Source: Foetidibacter luteolus
GTDB lineage: Bacteria; Bacteroidota; Bacteroidia; Chitinophagales; Chitinophagaceae
NCBI RefSeq assembly: GCF_009650435.1
Contig: NZ_VVIP01000012.1
Coordinates: forward strand, 64,501 to 128,500
DNA length: 64,000 bases
Reading direction: 5' to 3'
The position numbers were made by a program, and so were the translations under genes. The stretch's first letter is position 1. Every line of letters begins with the position of its first letter. Shown piece by piece: positions 25,550 through 34,391 of this stretch. The notes beneath the pieces were generated by a model. The model saw only the letters and a program-made list of their open reading frames with translations, had not been told where the DNA came from and ran no database searches.

Positions 25550-26010
25550 AAGTTTAAACGAGGCATAACAAGCCCTGCTTTCATTTAGTTATTTAAGTAA
25601 TGCGTGGGAAAGGGGTTACAGCACTTTATTTCCTGGGAAGAAATAATCATTCGCTCAAGTTTTTACAGAGAAAGGGCAGAATTATAGTTTTACTACAGTT
25701 ATAAGCCAGGGGGTAATAGCAAAGGAAGAACAAGATAAAGCAGGCAAAAATTACCTTGTCCGGCCTGGCCGTTGCAGTAAAATATTTGTGCAATATACAA
25801 ATATTGTTTTATATTTTGATGAGGTTTAGCCCTCAAAAAGTTCAACGCTTTTACAGCGGTTTTTTGCCGCCGCATAAGGCTTTTTTGTCGTTAAAAGCGG
25901 TGGGATAGTTAGCCAAGCAGTAAACCCCGCCGCAATTGGTGAGCTGCCTGTCTTAATTTCCTGGGGTACAGCGGTTTTCTTTAGCCTGATAATTTATATT
26001 TACGCTTATT
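25550..26010. other. Divergent intergenic region with an inverted repeat
   Basis: It holds the promoters of the T9SS-substrate gene and the PLP-enzyme gene. The only clear structure is AATATTTGT (25781-25789) and ACAAATATT (25797-25805), a perfect 9-bp inverted repeat with a 7-base spacer. Its half-sites match those of the MarR operator at 36504. No ORF is credible here. Confidence 0.45.
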
Positions 26011-27177
26011 ATGGATTTATCTTACATACTGAATGAATACGCTGAAGAGCGCTCAGAATATTTTCAGGCGGTAGCCCCGCCCATTATGCAAACCAGCAAT
26101 TTTGCTTTCAGAAAAGTAGAAGACCTTCGCAAAGGTTTTGAAGACGAATACTCCACCTGGCTATACAGCAGGGGGCTTAACCCCACAGTAGAAATACTCC
26201 GCAAAAAACTGGCCGCCCTGGATGGCGCTGAAGATTGCCTGGTATTCAACAGCGGCGCAGCGGCCATATTTGCCGCGGTACTGGCCAACATAAAAAGCGG
26301 AGACCATATTGTAAGCGTACGCAACCCCTACACCTGGGCAAAGAAAATGTTCGACGAAATTCTGCCCCGCTTTAATGTAACCACTACTTACATCAACGGT
26401 ACGGAAACCGAAAATTTTAAACAGGCCACCCAGCCAAATACTGCCATATATTACCTGGAGAGCCCCAATAGCTGGACGTACGAACTGCAGGACATACAAG
26501 CCGTAGCGCAACTGGCAAAAGCAAACAATATTACCAGCATTATTGATAACAGTTATTGCACCCCGCTGTACCAGCAGCCTATTAAGGCCGGTATTGACCT
26601 TGTGCTGCAATCTGCCACCAAATACATTGGCGGCCACAGCGATGTAGTGGCTGGGGTTTTAACCGGCAGCGGCCAAATGATTGAACGTATTTTTAACAGC
26701 GAATACAATAACATCGGCAGCGGCATACAGCCTTTTAATGCCTGGTTGCTGATAAGGGGCCTCAGAACCCTGCCCACCAGGTTAGACCGCATTACCCGCA
26801 CCACAACCAAAGTGCTGGATTACCTGCGCAACCACCCACTGGTTGAAAAGGTTATTTTCCCTTTTGATGAAACCTTCCCGCAATACCAACTGGCTAAAAA
26901 ACAAATGAGCGGCTGTTGCGGACTGCTCACGTTTGTAATGCATGCCAACAATGCCGCGGTGATAGAAAAATTTTGCGAATCCCTGAAGCATATCCTTATG
27001 GCGGTAAGCTGGGGTGGCCATGAGTCGTTAATAATACCCCGTTGTGCCGGCATTAAACCAGAAAATTTTATTGCCGCCAGCCAGGAGCACCGCATGCTGC
27101 GCCTGTACTGCGGGCTGGAAGATGCGGAATATCTTATCGCCGATTTACAGCAGGCTTTTGATAAATGCGGTAGCTAA
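26011..27177 (+). CDS. Cys/Met metabolism PLP-dependent enzyme (CGS/MGL family)
   Basis: This 388-residue fold-type I PLP enzyme resembles cystathionine gamma-synthase and methionine gamma-lyase. The PLP lysine is K204 in SATKYIGGHSDV. Also present are YSRGLNPTVE (substrate/phosphate region), NSGAAAIFA, and IIDNSYCTPLYQQP with the PLP-contacting Asp179. It acts on sulfur amino acids or their activated homoserine precursors in the cytoplasm; lyase and synthase activity cannot be separated by eye. It is monocistronic. CCG at the C-terminal GCCGLLTFVM is unremarkable. Confidence 0.88.
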   Translation: MDLSYILNEYAEERSEYFQAVAPPIMQTSNFAFRKVEDLRKGFEDEYSTWLYSRGLNPTVEILRKKLAALDGAEDCLVFNSGAAAIFAAVLANIKSGDHIVSVRNPYTWAKKMFDEILPRFNVTTTYINGTETENFKQATQPNTAIYYLESPNSWTYELQDIQAVAQLAKANNITSIIDNSYCTPLYQQPIKAGIDLVLQSATKYIGGHSDVVAGVLTGSGQMIERIFNSEYNNIGSGIQPFNAWLLIRGLRTLPTRLDRITRTTTKVLDYLRNHPLVEKVIFPFDETFPQYQLAKKQMSGCCGLLTFVMHANNAAVIEKFCESLKHILMAVSWGGHESLIIPRCAGIKPENFIAASQEHRMLRLYCGLEDAEYLIADLQQAFDKCGS

Positions 27178-27548
27178 ACTAAAAAGTTTTTAAAGCGGCT
27201 TTGCTTCGCAAAGGTCAGAAAGGTTTATGGGCCCGGCAGCAGGAACATAGATGAAACTGCCGTTGCGTCGCACACTTGTACTGCCAGGTTCTTTATTCAG
27301 CTTTTCCCGCAGTATAGCTTTTGCTGCCTGTAGTATATTATGCGGCAAAGCAATCTTAACAGCTTAGCCCCTCTGTAGCACCCACACTTCATCTCCCTAA
27401 CATAGCGTCAATAACTCATACAGCCCAGAGTACCTTTCTCAACATTAAACTTTGCATTTTTAACATGTGCATATAACGTGCGTTAAATTGCCTTCGGGTT
27501 GAATATAATTGTATTAATTTGTAATCTTTATCAATAAAAATTCAGTGT
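27178..27548. other. Intergenic region upstream of ssb, with a diverged R3 copy
   Basis: Bases 27222-27315 carry R3 copy 2: GGGCCCGGCAG, then GCCGTTGCGTCGCACACTTGTAC and TTCAGCTTTTCCCGC. The remainder is AT-rich toward the ssb start and should hold its promoter; no exact phylum-type promoter box was found. Confidence 0.55.
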
Positions 27549-28007
27549 ATGATTAAGTTACAGGTGATAGGCAACCTTGGCAAAGATTGCGTGGTAAATA
27601 CCGTAAACGGCAAAAGCGTTATCAATTTCAGTGTAGCTCACACAGAAAAGATCCGCGATGCCCAGGGCAATCAAAAAGACAAAACAATTTGGGTAGAATG
27701 CGCTTACTGGACAGACAAGACCGGCATTGCCCCCTACCTAAAAAAAGGTACACAGGTTTACGCCGATGGAACACCAGACATACGCTCTTACACTACACAG
27801 GATGGCCGCCAGGGCACATCCCTAACCTTACGCGTTTTAAGTGTGCAGTTGCTGGGCAGCCGTGCAAACGATGGGGAGGGCGCCCCACAGCAAGGCTATA
27901 ACAGCGCCCCCGCTTACAACAATTACCAACAGGCGCCGCAACAATCCGCACCTGTTTCTTCACCAGCAGCCTATTCAGAACCGGTTGAAGATGATTTGCC
28001 TTTCTAA
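27549..28007 (+). CDS. ssb: Single-stranded DNA-binding protein
   Basis: This 152-residue protein has an N-terminal OB fold (residues 1-105; IGNLGKDCVVNTVNGKSVINFSV and the WVECAYW strand). A Gln/Ala/Tyr-rich flexible linker follows, and the acidic tip EDDLPF binds partner proteins such as helicases and repair enzymes. The length fits the accessory short SSBs of Bacteroidetes. An intrinsic terminator lies 30 bases after the stop. Confidence 0.95.
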   Translation: MIKLQVIGNLGKDCVVNTVNGKSVINFSVAHTEKIRDAQGNQKDKTIWVECAYWTDKTGIAPYLKKGTQVYADGTPDIRSYTTQDGRQGTSLTLRVLSVQLLGSRANDGEGAPQQGYNSAPAYNNYQQAPQQSAPVSSPAAYSEPVEDDLPF

Positions 28008-28036
28008 AACACCAGCTTAATATTAAAATAACTAAG

Positions 28037-28060
28037 GGCGGTTTTTTACCGCCTTTTTTT
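28037..28060 (+). terminator. Intrinsic terminator after ssb
   Basis: GGCGGT and ACCGCC form a 6-bp stem around five T, followed by TTTTTTT. Confidence 0.9.
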
Positions 28061-28179
28061 GTTCGTTTTAGAGAAACTCTTTAAGCATCGCATGTTCCCG
28101 CTATACCTGCCTTATCCTTATCTTGCGGCACCCTGTTTACAGTATCAGCAAGGGGTTACATTATTTAAAACATCATTCT

Positions 28180-29256
28180 GTGATTATTCAGTACCATAAC
28201 CTATACCAGTTTACCAACAGCGTTTTTTTAGCGATGGGCTGTTCCGCGGCAGACGCTGCAACAGCTACAAATGCCTTGTTAGCTGCTGATGCCCGGGGAA
28301 TAGACAGCCATGGCGTAGCCCGGCTGAGTGGTTATGTACGGTTATGGGAAGCAGGAAGAATTAATACCAACCCGCAAATAAGCATCACACACCAAACACC
28401 TTCTACCGCGGTTATTGACGGTGGCAAAGGCCTGGGCCTGGTGGTGGCGCCTTTTGCTATGCAGGTAGCCATAGAAAAAGCAGGTAAGGTAGGTACCGGC
28501 TGGGTATCTGTACGCAACAGCAACCATTTTGGTATTGCCGGCTACCACGCCATGATGGCTTTGCAGCACGATATGATTGGCATGGCCATGACCAACGCCA
28601 GCGCCCTGGTAGCGCCCACCTTTTCCATAGAAAGAATGCTGGGCACCAACCCCATAGCTGTGGCCATACCCGCCGGCGTACAGCCGCCCTTTGTGGCAGA
28701 TTTTGCTACCACTACCGCTGCCAACGGAAAGCTGGAAATATTGCAGCGCAAAAAACAGGATGCCCCCGAAGGCTGGGTGCAGGCTAAAGATGGTGGCCCA
28801 TCTACCAATGCCAATGAGTTAAAACAGGGCGGGGCTTTACTGCCGTTGGGCAGCGACAGGGAGCATGGTTCTCACAAAGGGTACGCGTTGGGTAGTATTG
28901 TAGATATATTTTCCGCAGTACTCAGCGGCGCCAGTTATGGCCCCTGGGCGCCGCCGTTTCCGGCTTATGTACCTATGCCGCAAAATATGCCCGGCGAGGG
29001 GCTGGGGCATTTTTTTGGCGCCATGCGCATTGATGCTTTTCGCCCGGCAGATGAATTTAAGCAGCACATGGATAACTGGATAACACGTTTCAGGAGTGCC
29101 AAAACCGCTGAAGGCCACGAAAAAGTGTTGATTCCCGGCGACCCGGAAAGGGAAATGGAAACCCAGCGAATGCAACACGGCATACCCCTGGAGCCATCCG
29201 TTGCGGAGGACCTTTCTGCTACAGGTAAAAAATTCGGCATCCACTTGCCGCTATAG
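28180..29256 (+). CDS. Malate/L-lactate dehydrogenase family (LDH2) oxidoreductase
   Basis: This 358-residue NAD(P)-dependent dehydrogenase belongs to the LDH2/MDHG2 family, which includes YlbC/AllD ureidoglycolate dehydrogenase, sulfolactate dehydrogenase and plant-type malate dehydrogenases. Motifs are ADARGIDSHGVARL (substrate/NAD site with the catalytic His), SNHFGIAGYHAMMA and GTNPIAVAIP. The GTG at 28180 is chosen because it matches the family's N-terminus; an upstream TTG in frame would add 19 atypical residues. The substrate is unresolved. The next gene is an unknown membrane protein 57 bases downstream. Confidence 0.88.
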   Translation: MIIQYHNLYQFTNSVFLAMGCSAADAATATNALLAADARGIDSHGVARLSGYVRLWEAGRINTNPQISITHQTPSTAVIDGGKGLGLVVAPFAMQVAIEKAGKVGTGWVSVRNSNHFGIAGYHAMMALQHDMIGMAMTNASALVAPTFSIERMLGTNPIAVAIPAGVQPPFVADFATTTAANGKLEILQRKKQDAPEGWVQAKDGGPSTNANELKQGGALLPLGSDREHGSHKGYALGSIVDIFSAVLSGASYGPWAPPFPAYVPMPQNMPGEGLGHFFGAMRIDAFRPADEFKQHMDNWITRFRSAKTAEGHEKVLIPGDPEREMETQRMQHGIPLEPSVAEDLSATGKKFGIHLPL

Positions 29257-29313
29257 CCGGTTTGTGTATGGTATGGTTTTTACAGCGGTAATAGTGTAAC
29301 AATATTGCTGACC

Positions 29314-29814
29314 ATGCTTAAACAACCGGGGGCGCTCCCATTCCTGGTAAGGAATGCGGTGCTCATTGCTATTATTTCGTCTTTTCCAATGATTTATTTT
29401 ATCAGGCAGGCCGATTTCTCTCAAATCTGGCTCCTGTACCTGGGGGATGTTGTATTTCTCGGCAGCATCTTTTTTGTGATGATGCGTTATAACCGAAGGA
29501 TTGGAAATAACAACACGCCCGTTTCGCTTATGCTTATTGCGGGCCATATTCTTACCATTTTATCAATTTCAGTTTTTTGTTTAATAGCGTTCATTCTTAT
29601 TACTGTATATGTGCCGGGGCTTTTCAGTAGCGGGCATGCAGAAAAAGAGTTGGTAAATGCGCCGGCAAACATGGTGGAAGATAAAACAAACGGGTTGTTG
29701 TTTATCGTATTTATGAATGCCGCTTTTGGCAACTTCAGCGCAGGTTCTTTTGCTACTATTATCACCGCATACATCAGTAAGCGCAATCAAAAGTCTGAGC
29801 AGGGCAGTATGTAG
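29314..29814 (+). CDS. Unknown four-helix membrane protein
   Basis: This 166-residue protein is not recognised. Four hydrophobic segments are visible at roughly 10-30, 38-58, 70-98 and 128-150, with a basic C-terminus (YISKRNQKSEQG) that suggests a cytoplasmic tail. The ATG at 29314 is preferred to an in-frame TTG three codons earlier. It follows the LDH2 gene closely and may be co-transcribed. No catalytic or binding motif is seen. Confidence 0.7.
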   Translation: MLKQPGALPFLVRNAVLIAIISSFPMIYFIRQADFSQIWLLYLGDVVFLGSIFFVMMRYNRRIGNNNTPVSLMLIAGHILTILSISVFCLIAFILITVYVPGLFSSGHAEKELVNAPANMVEDKTNGLLFIVFMNAAFGNFSAGSFATIITAYISKRNQKSEQGSM

Positions 29815-29895
29815 CAATCGTAAATCTGGCTTAGCGGGTTTGTTGAGCTGACCATTGCAAACCTGCCTGCAAAAATATCAGCAGGCTGCACCTTC

Positions 29896-30048
29896 GGGTG
29901 AGGGATTGTAGCGGTTACCCCGGTGAGGCCATCGCAGCAGGGCTTTTGTGCCGGAGTAATAGCACAACCGAGAAAAAGCAACTAAATGTTGCTTTGACGA
30001 AGGTTGCGAACGAAGTTCTGCCCGGCCCGAGGTACGAGGGACACCCCC
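29896..30048 (+). repeat. R2-family structured repeat (copy E), with replaced 3' half
   Basis: The outer helix GGGTG (29896) / CACCC (30042) and the CCCCGG / CCGGAG central hairpin are present. The usual AGCGGAAAGCCCG segment is replaced by about 80 bases folding as CAACC / GGTTG around an AAGCAAC / GTTGCTT hairpin. It is the longest copy and lies upstream of dxs on the same strand. Confidence 0.75.
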
Positions 30049-30269
30049 AAAAAATTCCCTTTTTTAGCGTAGCAGAACAAAACAGCAGATGATTTGTAAT
30101 CAATGTTTCAGCCGGTATTTTAGAAAATGGCCCTAAATTGATTTTAAGGTGCTTTGATTTCAAAAAATCGCCTGAAAGCAGCTTAAAATATGGTTTAACC
30201 AGGCTGCCGGTAACCGCAAAGCCTGAATTTAGGGGCCAAAGCCTTATTTTTACATATAAATCACGCTAC

Positions 30270-32201
30270 ATGGAAATTCTGCCGGGGGCTTTGTTAAGCC
30301 AGATAAACAATCCTGATGACCTTAAAAAGCTTCCACGTGAACAGCTTCACCAGCTTTGTAACGAATTAAGACAATACATTATTGATGTTGTCAGCGTACA
30401 TGGCGGCCACTTTGGGGCCAGCCTTGGTGTGGTAGAACTTACCGTGGCATTGCATTACATTTACAACACGCCCTACGACCAACTGGTTTGGGATGTAGGC
30501 CACCAGGCTTATGGCCATAAAATACTCACCGGCAGAAGGGATAATTTCATCACCAACCGCAAATACAAAGGCCTTAGTGGTTTTCCTAAAAGAAGCGAAA
30601 GCGAATACGATACATTCGGTGTGGGCCACTCTTCCACCTCAATTTCCGCGGCGCTGGGCATGGCCATGGCGGCACGGTATAAAGGAGAAGACAGGAAATC
30701 AGTAGCTGTTATTGGCGACGGGGCTATGACGGCGGGTATGGCCTTTGAGGCCATGAACCATGCCGGTGTAACCGATGCTGACATGCTGGTGATACTGAAT
30801 GATAACTGCATGAGCATTGACCCCAATGTGGGCGCCCTGAAGGAATACCTTACGGATATCAGCATTTCTCCCACTTACAATAAATTGAAGGATGACATTT
30901 GGAAGGGTTTGGGAAAACTGCCGGTGGGCAAGCGTTTTTCACGCCTGATGGCACACAAGGTAGCCGAAAGCCTGAAAGGCATGGTTAGCAGCAGCGCCAA
31001 CCTGTTTGAATCGCTGAAGCTGCGGTATTTTGGCCCTATTGACGGCCACAATATTACCAAACTGGTAGACACGCTTAAAGACCTGCGCAATATTCCCGGT
31101 CCCAAGTTGTTACATATAATTACCGTAAAAGGCAAAGGATACGCTTTAGCCGAAAAAGACCAGACTAAATGGCATGCCCCCGGACTGTTTGATAAAGTAA
31201 CCGGCGAAATATATAAAAAGAAGTACGACATTCCCCAGCCACCCAAATACCAGGATGTATTTGGCCATACTATGATAGAATTGGCGGAGCTGAACGATAA
31301 AGTAATGGGCGTAACCCCGGCAATGCCCAGTGGCTCGTCGCTAAAGTTTATGATGGAAAAAATGCCGCACCGGGCTTTTGATGTGGGCATTTGTGAACAG
31401 CATGCAGCTACATTAAGCGCCGGCCTGGCTACACAGGGAATGCGTGTTTTCTGCAACATTTATTCATCTTTTATGCAGCGTGCCTACGACCAGGTAGTGC
31501 ATGATATTGCCATACAAAAGCTGCCCGTGGTACTTTGCCTGGACAGGGCCGGCCTGGTTGGCGAAGATGGGCCTACGCACCACGGCGCTTACGACATACC
31601 TTATTTCCGATGCATACCCAACATGATCATCAGTGCACCGATGAATGAGCAGGAGTTGCGCAACCTGATGTACACCTCTCAACTGGAATCTACGAAATAT
31701 CCTTTTGTTATCCGCTACCCCCGCGGCGAAGGCGTAATGCCCCAATGGCGCACCGCTTTTGAGGAAATTGAAGTAGGCAAAGGCCGCAAGCTGAAAGATG
31801 GCCAGGAAGTGGCGATACTTACTTTAGGCCACCCGGGCAATTTTGCTACTGCCGCTATTCGTGAGCTGCGCACCGAAGGGCTTAACCCGGCGCTTTACGA
31901 TATGCGTTTTGTAAAGCCGCTGGACGAGCAGATGCTGCACGAAGTGTTCAGCAAGTACAGCAAGGTTGTTACTGTTGAGGATGGAACTATTGTAGGTGGT
32001 TTTGGCAGCGCTATAGCAGAGTTTATCGCCGTACATAATTATAAAGCGGAAATTAAAATACTGGGTATTCCTGACAGGCTTGTTGAGCACGGTACTCTAA
32101 AAGAACTGCACCGCGAATGCGGCTACGACGCACAAGCCATTGCCGATGCTGTAAGGCAACTGATGACTGATAAAGTAAGAGTGGCTGAGTTGTTGGGATA
32201 G
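30270..32201 (+). CDS. dxs: 1-deoxy-D-xylulose-5-phosphate synthase
   Basis: This 643-residue thiamine-diphosphate enzyme makes DXP from pyruvate and glyceraldehyde-3-phosphate, the first step of the MEP isoprenoid pathway. The N-terminal TPP motif is GDGAMTAG...NDNCMSID. The catalytic HGGHFGASLGVVELT and the pyrimidine-domain Glu in GICEQHAATLSAG are intact, and transketolase C-terminal residues follow. The start at 30270 (MEILPGALL) is chosen over the open frame 44 codons upstream, which is not conserved. The length is normal. It could supply precursors for the terpene synthase in this window, but that link is only an inference. Confidence 0.96.
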   Translation: MEILPGALLSQINNPDDLKKLPREQLHQLCNELRQYIIDVVSVHGGHFGASLGVVELTVALHYIYNTPYDQLVWDVGHQAYGHKILTGRRDNFITNRKYKGLSGFPKRSESEYDTFGVGHSSTSISAALGMAMAARYKGEDRKSVAVIGDGAMTAGMAFEAMNHAGVTDADMLVILNDNCMSIDPNVGALKEYLTDISISPTYNKLKDDIWKGLGKLPVGKRFSRLMAHKVAESLKGMVSSSANLFESLKLRYFGPIDGHNITKLVDTLKDLRNIPGPKLLHIITVKGKGYALAEKDQTKWHAPGLFDKVTGEIYKKKYDIPQPPKYQDVFGHTMIELAELNDKVMGVTPAMPSGSSLKFMMEKMPHRAFDVGICEQHAATLSAGLATQGMRVFCNIYSSFMQRAYDQVVHDIAIQKLPVVLCLDRAGLVGEDGPTHHGAYDIPYFRCIPNMIISAPMNEQELRNLMYTSQLESTKYPFVIRYPRGEGVMPQWRTAFEEIEVGKGRKLKDGQEVAILTLGHPGNFATAAIRELRTEGLNPALYDMRFVKPLDEQMLHEVFSKYSKVVTVEDGTIVGGFGSAIAEFIAVHNYKAEIKILGIPDRLVEHGTLKELHRECGYDAQAIADAVRQLMTDKVRVAELLG

Positions 32202-32221
32202 ATAAAGTACTTACTGTGTAC

Positions 32222-32242
32222 GATGTTAGATGTATGATGTAG
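32222..32242. repeat. GATGTNN heptad repeat, three units
   Basis: GATGTTA, GATGTAT and GATGTAG follow one another without spacing between the convergent dxs and YdeI-like genes. The same heptad is repeated at 33127-33206. Confidence 0.6.
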
Positions 32243-32279
32243 GTACCAGTTAACAATGGCAAATGATACATTACGTAAC

Positions 32280-32888
32280 CTACTTTACATATTTCCAGTT
32301 GCGTATTTTGCCTTCGGCCATCCATTCAATAGCCGTGGCCAGGCGGGATGAACGTGTGGCTTCGGTTTTGGCGCCGGTTATCCACTCCACGTATTCTTTT
32401 TTATTGCTGTAGCTAAAATTGCTAAAGGTGGCTGCCGCGGCTTTATTGGCCTTTAAAGCTTTTTGTAAATCCGCCGGAACATTTACCTCTTTCTTTTCAG
32501 CTTTTGCCTTTGATGGCAGTTTTACTTTGTTTTCATTCAACAGCGCCGCTTCTTTAATATAGCTGATTAAAACTTTGTCGGCGGGTAAATCCTGTAACGA
32601 GGTAATACGCCCAAGGTGCCCCATTGCTTCCGTATTGCCATCGCTTAGTTTATCCGCGTCTTTCATAAGGCGGGCCTTCCAAAAACCAAAAGCACAGTGC
32701 TGTTTAAAAGCGGCCATGCTGCACATCATTTCATTGCCATAATCAAAGTGCGGAAAACTCCACTTCATGGTTTCCTGAACACCGGGGCATGCTTTGTGCA
32801 CCAGTTGGCGTATATGCCGCAGTATGGGTTGGGCAAACGCGGCTGATTTTTCTATGTAGGCGTCAATGCGGGCATCTGTAACTGGCAT
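32280..32888 (-). CDS. YdeI/OmdA-like protein with DUF1801 domain
   Basis: This 202-residue cytoplasmic protein combines an N-terminal DUF1801-type fold (residues 10-110; ILRHIRQLVHKACPGVQETMKWSFPHFDYG) with a C-terminal OmdA/YdeI-type helical region (VNVPADLQKALKANKAAAATFSNF and EYVEWITGAKTEATRSSRL). This architecture is common in Bacteroidetes and Bacilli. Some relatives are linked to stress or antimicrobial peptide tolerance, but no biochemical role is established. It is monocistronic, with an R2 copy upstream. Confidence 0.85.
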   Translation of the reverse strand: MPVTDARIDAYIEKSAAFAQPILRHIRQLVHKACPGVQETMKWSFPHFDYGNEMMCSMAAFKQHCAFGFWKARLMKDADKLSDGNTEAMGHLGRITSLQDLPADKVLISYIKEAALLNENKVKLPSKAKAEKKEVNVPADLQKALKANKAAAATFSNFSYSNKKEYVEWITGAKTEATRSSRLATAIEWMAEGKIRNWKYVK

Positions 32889-32972
32889 GGCGGTTAGATT
32901 TATACCAATGTAAGAAAGTTTTAAAAACCGGCAAACGGCCTAAACTGAGAAAGCATGGTGAATATCTGCGCT

Positions 32973-33090
32973 GTGTCACCAACGGGTGAGGGATTGCAGC
33001 GGCTACCCCGGTGAGGCCATCGCAGCAGGGCCTTGTGCCGGAGTAATAGCGGAAAGCCCGACCCCTTGCGATAGCTTGGGGGCACCCCCA
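32973..33090 (+). repeat. R2-family structured repeat (copy F)
   Basis: It has a GTGTCACC leader, GGGTG (32984) / CACCC (33083) outer helix, CCCCGG / CCGGAG central hairpin extended by GAGGCC / GGCCTT, and CCCC / GGGG 3' hairpin. It is the cleanest copy for folding. Confidence 0.85.
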
Positions 33091-33126
33091 AGTACGAAGG
33101 CAGAAGTACGAAGTGCTTTTTTATGT

Positions 33127-33206
33127 AAGATGTTAGATGTGGGGTGTACGATGTAAAAAGAAATGCAAGATGTTAGATGTGGGATGTACGATGTAAAAGG
33201 AAATTT
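33127..33206. repeat. Two 40-bp tandem units built of GATGTNN heptads
   Basis: The units at 33127-33166 and 33167-33206 are nearly identical. Each holds four consecutive heptads (GATGTTA, GATGTGG, G-TGTAC, GATGTAA) plus an A-rich tail. They lie between an R2 copy and the nucleoid-associated gene. Confidence 0.75.
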
Positions 33207-33319
33207 TCCTTCTCGCCATTTATCACTACCTACTTGCCCCAACGATGTTATATGGTATGCAAAGCTAAAATGGCTGCCCGCACCGGCTGTATTGGCGGTG
33301 TTGTTATCTTCGCCGCATT

Positions 33320-34366
33320 ATGACAGGTACAGACAGCGTTGAACTGCAACAGGTAATTGTGCACAAAGTGGGTAACCCATCCCGCGGGGAGGAATTGAAG
33401 CTTTCGGCTAACCCGCTTACTTTAAATGATGAAGATGTGCGCAAGCTGCTTACTAAATACTTTCTTGGATCGTTTAACGAGAATGAGCAGTATCATTTTA
33501 CACATATCAGCGATATACAGTTAAATGAAGTGTACCGCTATATATCGGAGATATTTGAAAACACCCAAAGCTTTACTGCCCAATCGGCATTGCTGGCCCA
33601 CTTCTTATACAGCAAAAGCACCCATGTAAAAGTGAAGGAAGGGGAGTTGTATGTAGCGCTGTTTAACAATGTTCCGTTTGGTACGGAATACATACAGGCC
33701 GTGGGTTTGTTTAAGAGCGAAACAAAGGAAACGTTTTTAAAGGTATTCCCTCATGGCAAAAGCTGGGAGGTGGTTCAGGAGCAAGGTATTAATATTAACA
33801 AGCTTGACAAAGGCTGCCTGGTGTTTAGAAAAAACAGCCAGGAAGGTTTTGTTGTATGCGTGGTTGACAGCACCAATAAACAGAATGATGCGCAGTACTG
33901 GGTGAATGATTTTTTGCAGGTAACGCCTTATGCGGACAGCTATCACAACACGGATAAATACCTGAGCTTTTGCAAACAGTTTATTACGAATGAATACCCG
34001 GAAAAATTCGAGGTAACAAAGTCTGACCAGATTGATTTGCTAAACCGGTCTATGGACTACTTTAAAACCAAAGAGCAGTTTAACTTCCAGGAATTTGCAG
34101 AGGAAGTAATACATCACCCAGACGTGGTGGACAGCTTTAATAACTATAAAAAGAATTTTGAAGCCGCTAAGAATTTTGAAATAGAAGAAGCGTTTGATAT
34201 ACACCTGGCCGCGGTAAAAAAGCAGGCAAAAGTGTTTAAATCTGTTCTTAAGCTGGATAAAAACTTCCATATATACATTCACGGCCGCCGGGACCTTATT
34301 GAAAAAGGTTACGACGAAATGACCGGGAAGCATTACTACAAACTGTACTTTGAGGAAGAGAGTTAA
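33320..34366 (+). CDS. Nucleoid-associated protein NdpA/YejK family
   Basis: This 348-residue protein matches the 37-kDa nucleoid-associated family (NA37/NdpA). The N-terminal ELQQVIVHKVGNPSRGE resembles the conserved opening, and FLGSFN, FGTEYIQAVGLFKSE and WVNDFLQV are in family positions. The C-terminus ends with FHIYIHGRRDLIEKGYDE. E. coli YejK binds the nucleoid and topoisomerases, but the role in Bacteroidota is not established. The gene is monocistronic and converges with an SDR gene. Confidence 0.87.
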   Translation: MTGTDSVELQQVIVHKVGNPSRGEELKLSANPLTLNDEDVRKLLTKYFLGSFNENEQYHFTHISDIQLNEVYRYISEIFENTQSFTAQSALLAHFLYSKSTHVKVKEGELYVALFNNVPFGTEYIQAVGLFKSETKETFLKVFPHGKSWEVVQEQGININKLDKGCLVFRKNSQEGFVVCVVDSTNKQNDAQYWVNDFLQVTPYADSYHNTDKYLSFCKQFITNEYPEKFEVTKSDQIDLLNRSMDYFKTKEQFNFQEFAEEVIHHPDVVDSFNNYKKNFEAAKNFEIEEAFDIHLAAVKKQAKVFKSVLKLDKNFHIYIHGRRDLIEKGYDEMTGKHYYKLYFEEES

Positions 34367-34391
34367 ACGCTTTTGCCTTTATATTTTTCTG

